Shown here: piece after piece, positions 47,701 through 59,700 of the stretch | How positions within the stretch are numbered: position 1 is the stretch's first letter | Layout of the letters: each line of letters opens with the position of its first letter | Assembly (NCBI GenBank): GCA_037447655.1 | Contig: JBBHKE010001687.1 | Coordinates: 195,901 to 259,900 of the forward strand | Reading direction: 5' to 3' | Source: Zygnema cylindricum | Taxonomy: Eukaryota > Streptophyta > Zygnematophyceae > Zygnematales > Zygnemataceae | Length of the DNA: 64,000 nucleotides | Notes under the pieces: model-generated | What the model was told of the DNA's origin: nothing | What the model saw: the letters and a program-made list of their open reading frames with translations, nothing else | Databases searched by the model: none | Program-made: the position numbers and the translations under genes

Positions 47701-50700
47701 AAGTCTTGAAAAGACATGTCCTAGTACTGATTCTTCAAAATTAGACCACATGTCTTCTGCAGGCAGTAATTGAACCTTCAATGCAATATACATTGGCCAC
47801 AGTTAGTGCTTATCATAGTTTTGCCTTTAAGTTGTGGCTTCTCATAGCGTAAATTTTCCAATTACAATCTACAAATCAGATGCTCAGATTGTTCGCTCTC
47901 GATTCCGCAACTTGCAACTCGCAAATGGCAAAACAATTTCGCAATACATGAAATGGACCAAATATCCACAAAAAAAATCTATCAGACCCTCCCCCTTGTC
48001 CAATGTCCTTTCTTTCCCAACGCCAACGAAAGAAAAAAGGGACCCTCCCAAGTAAAACCATAAACAATAATTTCTGAAATAAACCATTTGGGACCATTAC
48101 AGAGACTTACTGACACGCGAGGTGGAACCGTTATATGCAACTGAACTTGTCCCTTTACATCTCCTCCCGAGGCCAATTGCACACGAGTATATTGGAGGAG
48201 ACAGGGGGTCTTTCTCTTGCCATAAAATGTCACCTGTTTCCTTATTGGTCGAAGCACAAAAAAAATACACAGACATATAAGTAAGTCTTTGAGAAGAAAA
48301 AAAAAGCGTTTACTTTAAGCAGAAAGAAAAAAAAAGCTTCCAAAACTTACATTCTTAACCGATAGAGATCAGTTAATGACCAGACAAGCCAATTCTTAAA
48401 GTCAGAAAGCATTCTGGAAAGGTGGTCCATACTTCCCCCTTCACAACAAGTAGACTAACTAATACTGCACAAGGAATAAAGGGGACAACCCTATATGTTT
48501 CTTGTGTGTTTTATCTTATCTGGTACAAACCCGATAATGGACGATATCAATAACCATACACATTGGATGTCCAATGTTCCAATAACTATCATGGTGACCG
48601 ATAAGTACGGATTAGTTCCATAATGGACAATGGCCGATTGGTATTCTCGAAGTATTGAACAGGATGTGATGTTTTTGCCGCAAGCCCACAATCCCACTAT
48701 TGCAAAATCTCCTATAGTACGGTGGAGTACAGTGCAGAACAGTGCAGTACAATATTACACTGAACCTTGCAATTTTCGGATGTGTGCAGGTGGGCAGGTC
48801 GCCTGTAAAGGTGTCCACGTCGCCCCCCCTCCCATTTCGCTTTACGACGCCTTGCGCCGCGCGGTGCGTCATATGTATAAATATGTTTAGGGTTTTTTAG
48901 CATTTCTGTTTTTTTTTATATATAAAAAAACACAACCAATAAAAAACCCTAAACATATAACCCTAAAAATCCGAAATACCCGGGCGGTATCTTGCATAAG
49001 TGTGCAGGTCACGGGGCATTTCGCCTTGTGCAGGCGACCTGCACAACCTGCACACCGCGGGCGAGAAATGTAACAAACCTAACCTGTACCTTGACAAGTT
49101 TGGCAGTACAATTTCAATGCGCTGACAAAGTATCATACCTGAAAATAGTTGAGGGACCTAGTTAATGGATTAAATTATCCATGTCAGGTGTACGTCATTC
49201 ATATATATAGTTAATTTGTTTTTAATCGACAACAAAAACCAGCGAGGATAACCTAGTCCAATAATCGGTTCTAAGTGGCCCCCAAAAACACCGTTATTGT
49301 TGTCGTAAAAATGTCACCCAAGTGAAACACTGCATGTTTTGGCAACCCCGGTAAGACATGTTCTCTTGACAGAATGGCAAAAAGTGTTAAATGAGAGCAT
49401 ATGTGAAAAACCCAAAAAAGTCCGAGAAGAAAAGGATTGTGGGTTCTACCACTTCTTGCATGCTGGTCGGTGTAATGCAAAAGTCGTTAAACAAAACCCA
49501 GTCACCCGGAGCTGAGCCTCCTCTGGAATCAGAGCGAGAGAGAGTAACCAAAGTAGCACTTCCTTCCGCAGCCTGTCTCTCTCCTTCAGAAATTCCCAAA
49601 GGAACGGCTGGACTAGAAGTACTCCTTCTGAGTCTACTGTCTGTCTTCCAATCTCCAGAACTCGCATTAGAAAGGCCTGGTGATGCAACTATAGGGGACC
49701 CTCCAGGAGACCCCCCAGGACCTCCAAGAGATCCTTGTGGAGGGGTTCCTCTAGTTTCAGAAGACAAAGGAGTAGTGGCTACTATAGAAGCATTGTGTAG
49801 AAGGGAGGTTTGAGAAAAACTGGAACGTCGTATTAGTCGATGACCTGAGGTTACATGTGGGGTGATCGTAGGAGAGAGAGTGCCACTACTAGCAGTGGGA
49901 GAGAAAGCTAAAGATCCAAGATGAGATTCACCATACGGCATAGGAACCTGCAGTCAAAGGCCAAGGAAGTCCACAGAGAAAAATCATTTCCAAATGGGAC
50001 TACTTGCCTGTTACCATCAATAATGTTGACAGATTTCTCGTCAAGAAGCGACTTAAACATTTTGCCCCTGAACCTAAGCAATTTTTGTTTATCCATCATT
50101 TATATACACAACAATCTCCACTATATCTCGTAACCTTGAACCGATAAAACCATTTGGAAACCTCCAATCAAGTTTCAACTACCCTTGCACATTTTAACAC
50201 AGTTTCTTCCAGGTACAACTAGAATTCCACTTTAAAATGGGAAAAAGTACAAAATCGAACCTTGATGTGGGCCACAAGATGACTTTTATAATCTGTTTCT
50301 GCACTGTCGTCTTGCACATGGGAAATTACAGCTGTCAACTCATAAGCAGCGCCTACAGTCCCACTATCCAAGTTCTCAGGGAGACGAGCACCCATAGAAC
50401 CAAGCTCCTGCAAGTACCAGAATGAACACCGATAGAGGTGAAGATAAGGATCAATTAGGTAACTATGACAGATTCACAAAAACAGCAGAAGAGTCGTTCC
50501 TGCTAAGAGAAGAAAGCAGCTACTGTAGGTTAAAAAGTGGGCAGAGAGAGGAAAAAGAGGAGAGAGAAATACAAAGAAATTTGTCAGCAAACTGAAAGCG
50601 CCTGTCCTTGAATTCAACATTTCCCTCCAAAATCATCACCTTTTTTACTATTTCTAATCACACTGCTACACAAGCTTCAATAGTTCCATGATCGCCAGCA

Positions 50701-53700
50701 ACTCGGTCCTCCTGTCTCAGTTTGCCAGACCACAAATGCAAAAAGTGAATTGAATCCTCCTAAGAGAACTTTTCTCTGATACAACGTCAAGTACCTCTGT
50801 CACTTTGACACCCGAGGAGTCCAGTTCAATGTCCAAGTGAAAGGGCAGCCATTGCTCTGAGCCCAGAGCTCCGGATGAGGTGCGAGCAATGGCCGAGACC
50901 TTCGATTCTGGGGACCGGTCCTCCTTCGCGGGTTCTGTATGCCAAAAGGAGAGCTCTTGATCTCCAACCACACTACAATTTATAAGAAGAATTTGGGGCA
51001 AGTTTTTTGGTTTGCGAATCTGCACATTTCCCACCTTCCAACATGCATTTTCATCAACTACAAGTCTTCAACCTGCTGATAGACTTTGTCTGATTACCAC
51101 AATTACTGAAATTCTGTGCCTTTTAAGGACTTGCATCAAACACAGTCGTGTACTGTCATCAAGCACAGCTTCTTTACTCAATATTCAATTTGATATTTAT
51201 TCGGTGAGTGTCTTGCCTGTGAGACCGGCTGATAACTGTGGCAAGACTGACACCTCGCTCTCACATCCTCCTGGCGTTGCAAACTTCTCTGCAAAATCTC
51301 TGCAAATAGAGGGCGAGGTCCAGCTCTTGGGGGTGGGTACTGCACCAATACCTCCCTTCCCAATCATTCAGCCTCACAACTTCCCTGTCCAAGCTATTGC
51401 TGCTGCTTCAAAACATCCGGGCTGTCAAAGAAGGCGACTACTATTTCACTAGAGGTTTAAGGGCTGAACCAATTCAAACGAACTTTAAAAGGAAAAGGAA
51501 AAAAATAAAAGGTTGAGGCAGAGTCAGTAACCTGGAGGTCTACTTGCAACATCCGTCGCTCCTGAGAGGAAATATCATGGAGAGAACGCAGGCACTGCAC
51601 AAAATGATAAACCCTAAAAATTTGAGCCAACATTCAGACAACAGAAAGAAGCAAGAAAAGGAAAAATAGACAAGATGAGATCAAGAAGACACTACCCATC
51701 ACATGGGAGAACCCCCAATCCCACAAATCTGTACTAGCATGGCAAAAACAGTTATATATGTTAACACCGTGCATACAACTTAAATGAGCCTTTTGTTGGT
51801 TGCAACAGTTTCACACCCAGATACAATGTCTTTGTAATGGGATATGGCCCCAATGTAATGTCCTGACTGTGCTTATCATCAAATGTAAACCATAATCAAC
51901 ATATTAAAACATGAGCCACACTATGAATGGGTGTGTTCAAACAGCCTTCTCGTCTCCTTCCCATTTCGATCTACTGACCCTTGGTTACTCCTGAATGCAG
52001 AAATCAATGTCCTCGGCTTTCCTAAAATTAGTCACTCCATCCGTTCCACCGTCGAACAGACACCTCCCAGAATTTTGTTTTCTCTATCAACGACCATCAT
52101 AAGAAACAACAGAACAAACTAACCTCGCTTAATCCAGCCTAACCGAACCGAACATAACCACACTGAGTCCAAGCTAAACCTAACCAGTAGGCTAAATGTA
52201 ATGCGAGAAGTAATAAAGAGGCGACCGCCCCTCACAAGGCAGCAGTAGGGCAGCAGGTGCCTGCCTTTGTTCTTTGTTCCACAGTCATCCCATAGAGAGC
52301 ATCCACCAGAGAAGACTCCACACTCTCCTGCGAACTCACTTCCTTGTGGAGCTGTAGAGCCACTCCCAATTGCCCCACCACCTTCCTCTTACATATAAAA
52401 TAAATAAGGTCAAATTTTCTTCAAACTATTAGACCACTTCTTCCTCAAGTACTGTCAAATTCGCATAAGCTGCCTTTTCTTAGCTTCATTTCCCAATTAA
52501 CGAATCTATTCTTGCATTTTCATTCCTAAACCTTTCAATGCAAGTCAAATACATCAGTAGACCCCACAACCCACCAGATAGTTTACCAGATAGATACGTC
52601 AAGTCTCCGTTTACTTCAAGTCACCTCATGATCAAACTTTACATAGCCACAAAATAGTTCCTAATTTGCAGAGCCCCATTTTCACGTTGTTTCGTTTTGC
52701 CTTCCTCCTCTGGCTTGTGTTTCAAACACATGAAATAAGGGTCATACACCAGATAGAGACGAAAATCACCTGCTCGAGAACAAACTGCGAGAGCTGCCAA
52801 ACACGTTCGCCCAAGGGCTTGCTTTCACTGTTCTCCCAGTCTCCCAATAGACCCATTGCTGATACTTCCCGCATTTGTCGAAGAGCCCGAATTAAATTTG
52901 TTGGCTGACCAGCCATAAAAAACCGCATGTAATGAATACGTAATAAACGCACGAGAAGCCCATCACCATAATAACATGACTCTATGATAAACATTCGTTA
53001 GTTATCGCCAGAATCCTTGAAACCCACTGTGAAAAAAAAAGAGGTTTGTGAGACATTTTGGACAAGCCGAGCACTAGGATAAGGAACCAAGCAAGGGATA
53101 ATTGAACAAAAAGCAAGGTAGAGATGGAGGGATGGGAAGTGAAGAGGAAATGGAGATAGAAAAAAGTAGCCTACAGATCAAAAGTACACACAGGGGAAAA
53201 CCGAGGGTATAATGCAGGAGAAGAGAGAGGTGAAGAAAAAAGCGATGAGACATAGTGGGAGTGGGTATAGAGAGAGAGGTAAAGACAAAGGAAAAGCAAG
53301 GGTGCTGGACAAAAGAATGAGATGAAGGGGACAGTTCGTCCAAAAGAAGGTGGGAAGAGCGAGAGGATGAGCTATGGAGTGAGAGACGAATAGGAAAGTG
53401 AAGGGAAAAGAAAAGGAAACGCGGTGGGAGGAAGAAAAAGCAAGAAATACATAGGAAAGTGAAGCACACATGTGGCGAGCCTTCTTCCCTCACATATTGC
53501 ACCATGGGTAGAGGGAGCTCCTCCAAGCCATGGCCGATTGCCTCTTACCTGACATGTGCTCCCTTCTGCCAGTGCCAGCATGTGCAGAACAAATCCCAGT
53601 TCGCAAGTGAGACAAAACTCCCTCTCACAAATGTGATTTGTTACCATGTCTTTTAGCTCCGGTGTGAAGTAGAACACCTACACAAGTGACCAGGAACGCT

Positions 53701-56700
53701 GCCAAAAATTTACTGAAAAAGTAAAACGGAACAACCTAGATCACAAGAACATTACATTGACAGCGAAAAGATTTGCGGATTACAGCGAAAAGACCACAAA
53801 ACACTGGTCTTTCATCAAACAACGCTGCAAAGCAGATAAAGTTGAAGGAGGGTGCCCTAAAGCCAGGCAAGAATAAAAAGCAATGCCCCACTTGCTGTTG
53901 GTGGAGATTCCCCAGAAATCTAGAGCTGTGGCACAAAAAAATATATCGGACGTTCTACTCAAAAAGATTGAACAGCCACGTCTGTCCCAAAATGATAAAT
54001 GAAGATAGAAAGTGAATTTGCATTGTGACCAATTACATTGCAAATGCTGAGCTATTGAACAAGTTGGTTTCATCTCTTCCTAAGAAAATACAACCACATT
54101 CTCGTTTGGATATGAGTTATACATGGGACCTTATCTTATCCAGCAAAATTATAACACCGAGACATGAAATTAATACCTAGAAGAGCCCCATTTGGAATAC
54201 CACTAGGACCATTAACTTTGTAACAAGTCACCCAGTTGAAAAATATTTTTTTCAAGAAGCCAACTGTACTTTGACGACGACAGTTCCAGCGAATTATACC
54301 GCAAGTACACATAACGGTACGTGTTCAACTATGTACATAGACGGAGACAGTCACTAAAAGTACAAAATAGACTGCGAAAGATGATATTCATCATCTCCTT
54401 TATTGCATTAATTTCATAGTATGCCATAATGACGACATGAGGTACTCAGATCAAACATTGTGGCCCAACATTTTAATTCCATTATTTTCCGGTCATCTAA
54501 TATCCAATACATTATTTTCTACCTATTAAACCGTTTGGCATTCTAATTCTTGTACTTTATTGTGAGCAATTATTTTCTGTAGAATTTTAGCGGTACTACA
54601 GTAGGCGACAAACATTTCCTATATTAAACATGTACATATAAAAATAAAAAAATCACATGTTTACCGTGACATGTCCGACAGAACGAAGGTAGACAAAGGT
54701 TCATAACAGGGGCTATCAAATGTGAAAAGCCCACTGCTGCTGTTTAGAAAGAGAGATTGTACCTGAAGCAAAGCATTGATATGGCTATCGGAGAAGTCAT
54801 TCTCAAGCCCTGCGAATCGCGTTCGATTATAATAACTGAAATCAAACTCTTCAAATTTTGCTGACTGTGACTGCTTGATCTCTACATGCCGATACCCTTT
54901 CGGAAGAGCCGGCCTTGAACTGTTGTGGAAGGTCCTTAAGCTCATCGATGACAAGTTAGTTCCATTTTCTATACCATCTTTCATATCTTCCCCCTGCAAC
55001 TCCTCCCAATGCTTCACTATCAGGACCCTGGAAAAAGATGGGGCCAGAATTCCTTCCAAATCCACCATAGATACAGCCTTATAATACAACATAATCGAAA
55101 CCTCTCCAAAATCTGCTCTAACAAAGCACAATTATCTGATAAACGGCATATATGGCCGTGCTATTTGCAGATTCCGAATCAACAGTCAGTAAACATTCTT
55201 GTCATGGGCTTTGAAGTAACGGAAAAAAAAAAAATAAAGCCCCGCTGTTGCAAAGGCCTCACTGGTGGACTTGCTTCTAGAAGACTTGCACAATTGCATC
55301 TACCACTCAAGTGTAAAAACTGAATTCCGTACCGGTTTTTCCTGCAAGTAAAACCCTACCTTAGACAATTGGCGACCATTCCTTAAGGATAAAGTGGCCT
55401 CTAGGGCAGCTGCATAAGACATACCCCTTCGCCAAAGAGGATTTTGGACATATCCCACAAAGTCCACAAGACTCATAGCCTCCTGGAGACTGTTGTCAAC
55501 AGTCCGGGGAGGTAATCCGACACGCATGATTGTATTCGGGTCAAGGGCAGAGAGAGCCATGTCTTCAGCTTCCAGTCTGCATGGCCCTCCCTCCCCAACT
55601 CATCACTGTCCAATTCCAATGGCCCACCCAGCAATCTCAAAAGAATCAGAAATGGACAAAAGGAGATCTCTGTGATGTCTCGCTGTGAGTCTGAGTGCCC
55701 GAGTCTGGTAAAAAAGCTGTTAACAAACTCTGGACGTTTCGTTGTTGGTTGGAAGTCGCCTACCTATAGGCATGAGAGAAAGGATCTTGCTCTTGAAGAG
55801 GTATTTGTGGAGAAGGAAGTAGTGGGTCAGGAAGCTCCAGAGGCTGTGAAAACATGCTGACTGGAGCGTCATCTCGACTGCCCCAGAGATGCAGAACACC
55901 GGCAGAGTCTCCAAAGGCCAGAAGCTCCCCCGAGGGCGATACATCACAAGCCAGAAGGGCAGCTCCATCACAGCCAACCTGCCAGCACCCAAAAGCAGTG
56001 GGTAATTGAAGGATTGAGGGAGAGAGGATGAGGCGACTGGATAACGCTGCCAAAACAGTTTTGTTTTGACTCAAGCAACATAGCTGCAAGCTCATTTCAG
56101 TGGCCGATAAAGTCTCTGATACGTCAAACATTATCTGGACATAGGCATTTGTCCTTTCTCGGTGTGTCTTCCTAAAGATAACCGCATAAAATCACATACA
56201 TCACTCAACAAGACACATACAAAGTCATATTTTAAAGCCTCCGTAAAGAACGGCAGAAAAAAAGACAGGTATAGACATTTCTTTCCAACATGTGAGAGGA
56301 TTATCTGACAGACGGTGCACCCAAGTATCTCCCACATAAATGAAAAACAAACAAAAAAAAACAGTACAAACCTGATAGCTTTGGAAAGCAACTCCTCCTC
56401 CCTGCACATCAGTGAGCATTGCAGCCCCACTGGCTGAAGCCACCAGCAGAACAGACGAGAATTTGGGTTGAAACCTAATCATACTGGGTCCTGGAGCAAA
56501 TGGTATATGAGTCAAAGCCCTGGCAGCTTGCCGGATATCAAAAACCTGTCAACAATCTCCAAGATTACCAATAAGACAATGAACCGAATGTAACACAGCC
56601 ATATGAGCAGCCCTCCAGTCTCTTAAAAGTATAAAGTATGGACGTGAATTTTCGGCATTATAGGACAAGACATGCCATCATTTTGAAGGAACGAACCAGC

Positions 56701-59700
56701 CTCACCTTAATAAGAGGATCGCAGAAAATCCGTCCTGCTCGTTGAGAGAGTCCACATGAAACGAGCAAATCACCCTTTATGTCTAATGCTTGGACCGGCC
56801 CTGGAACCAATAAAAAACCACACGCAGACTAAATAATTCTTGGCAAAAAAAAAAAAAAAGAACATCAAAAAGTTCAGGCCACATTGAGCTAGCCATCTCA
56901 GAAACTCATCTTACTTCAATCTCTGCATAAAGTCGTCTATCCCTGACAGCCCTATTTCCACTATGCCAAAAGGAGCTCACGTTCTAGCCAATCCTGAGGC
57001 CAGGTATTTGAAAAGAGAGAGCAAAACTTACCAATATGTGCCTCCAGTGTGCTCTCCACTCTCATAGTGCGAACATCTCTTAATGAAAGCTCCCCACCTC
57101 CTCCTCCACATACTACCAGACGACCATTGCTGCGAAGAACCTCCACGCCTTGACTGCTGCTTACCTGCCCTCCAGTCCCTCCAGAGAGCTCAGAACTCAT
57201 CCTGCATCCACCCTTGTAAAGTTGTCAGACAAATTAGCAACTAGTTGCCTCGTTTTCTGCTCCATTCCCCCTTTTCTCCAACCTTTCTTCACCAGACTGC
57301 GCCAAACTTTCGATGTCTATCACCACAAGGGAGAGACGGTCCTCCTACTTCTGAAATAACCCGTGCTGTCGGGAGATCAAATGTTGCAACTCTCCCACTC
57401 GAGTGGCCCAGCAATACCCGTGTGCCTCCTGTCCTCTCCCATTCCAGACATCGAAGATCTCCTGCAGGCTCTCTGTTCCCTCAACACAACAAAAACACAA
57501 GAACAGAAAACATAGCTTTTCAATGGCATTCAAAAACTCCCCGGGAACACCGATTTCTAATATTGTTCTGCTGTCAACTAGATTTGCACTGCAGATCCGA
57601 GTTGGGGACCTTTATCGCCAGATAACAGGTTGGCAAGGATAACATGTAGAGCCATACACTTGTACTGATCCAGTCAAAAGTACTCGTACAAGAACATGTA
57701 AGTTGAGTTGACCGATAGCCATTTGGCTCCAACTAGCCTCCTGCTGAAATGAAGTGTCGAAAGTTTTGATCAACCTAATCAACTCTGTTCAGATGATTTG
57801 TTTACACAAACCTATGACACAGACGCATCACTAGACCAACTCATGTTGCTCTTATTGATTCACATCATCCAATAACCTAAATTTCACGACAGCAGATGCT
57901 ACTTACGCAGCCACACCTTTGTCAACGAAATCGAAAGTACCATATCACAAAGACTTTCATGGCAGATGCCACAGTGGCAAAGTCCCACCTGTAAGTCATA
58001 ATAGGCAGTCCTCCTCTGGCATGAAGCTGCAGTGCGTCTGCACTGGCCGATAGAGGTCCATGTGCCGCCGTTATGAGCAGCCCACGAGTGAGAACCGGCT
58101 GCACATGTCCTCTCCATTCAGAGTAACGGTCTAAAGATGGGCAGAGATAGCTTTGCACAGCACCCTGCCAGCCAGACAGCGAGGAACCGGCAACATTCCC
58201 AACAATTGTGAACAAGTACAGGAATGTAAAAGCGGACAATAAGCCCTGAAGGACCTCAAGTTATTCATTATTTAAGGTAACAGTAGGCTTTGCACAGATT
58301 TAGTGGATTTCAGGAAAATACACCCTGTATCGCTATTAGCGTTAATGTTTGTTTCGCCGCTTAAATCAATTTTGTTCTGTGCACACATGTCCAATTTCCA
58401 TTTTGCCGCCAACCAGAAGGTAAGAATTTTATCTTTTCATTGCAACTGACGGATTAATACCCCGACACTAACGCGGACAGCTAAACAAATGTAGCTTCAG
58501 AATCGTTTGACAGTAAGATAGTCTTTCACAATACCTAGCTATTCCCCGTGAAAAAGTACAGATGTTTTCCGATAGACAGAACAGGTACCAGCAAGCCCAA
58601 AAACATGTAGCCAGAGCTCAAGCTGGAATCATGTAGAAAATTTACAGTAGCTGTGTCCTTTACTAGCTATTAATGCAGCAACATGGTGTTGCTTTATTCA
58701 ATGGACCTCAAAAGGTAGACATCATTTCACAGAAAAAAAACTAGTAATGTATAAGCAAAGAATCGAGTACCTACTGAGAAGTAAACGATCAAGACAACAT
58801 GAGACATAATATTAAGTTGCATTTGGCCACATAGATACTCTTTCTCCAACAACAACAATGGTTTAATAAATAGGCCACAACAAATAGGTGAGTAACACTA
58901 AAGCAGTAATGCATTCAATAGAAAATGTGTCCGCCACCCCCAAGAGCCAAAATACTTATCCGAATCAAGATTTTCTTCATTTAGATTTTGTTGGATTCAT
59001 AGACTCTCAGTATAAGATTCCGAGTACTAAAGGAACTACAAACAAGCTGTATGAATTCTGGGTTTTGAAAAAATGAATATCGCAGAAGAATCAAAATCAA
59101 ATTGAAGCTCTTTCTTGGTCAAATAAAAAACGATATTCAACATAGACATAAATTAAAATTTATGACCAGATGTTTGGGGTTTTTAGGTGAAATCGTGACA
59201 TTTGCAAAAACAAAATTGATAAAAACATCTATAAACAAGTTAAAAATACAAAAACCTCTTCAAATGGTGTCATATTTGAAAATGACTTACATTTCACTAT
59301 TTCTAAACAATCTCACTTGAAAGATAAATCCCTATAATGGCCAATTTTTGTATTGTAGATGGTTACAATCGAAATTGACATCAGTACAGTGTAGAATAAC
59401 CTTCCATGCATACTAAAAGGGTTTTGTAATTTATAACCATAAACAACAATCATGGACATGCTTTCAAAAACTATATTCAAAAACCATATTCAGCACATGT
59501 CAGACAATGTATACAAGTTTAGCGTACCCCGACATCCATTCTTGAAGCAGTGCTAAAATACCCTGATTGTGTATGTGACGTGGACATTCTAGTGCCTAAC
59601 CAAAATAAGTATAGTATAAAAGACATGAACCAGTGTCAAACTGCAAATCAGTTTTTTTCGAACAAAAATAGTGGCCCTATTCAGCAGCTGGACAACAACG

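Noticed and set aside
48930-48985. Telomere-like CCCTAAA units
   Set aside because: Only two or three scattered units, part of the fold-back element; not an interstitial telomere array.
54661-54762. Read-through of the PAN2 exon ending at 54,763 to a stop at 54,661
   Set aside because: The next exon at 53,677 continues the conserved PAN2 block ([12 protein letters not shown]), so the read-through is intron.
55979-56134. Extension of the PAN2 exon 7 ORF upstream to 56,134
   Set aside because: The frame is open, but starting at 55,978 (CTGGCAG|GTT) also keeps the phase, has a better pyrimidine tract and restores the normal spacing between the two WD40 blocks.
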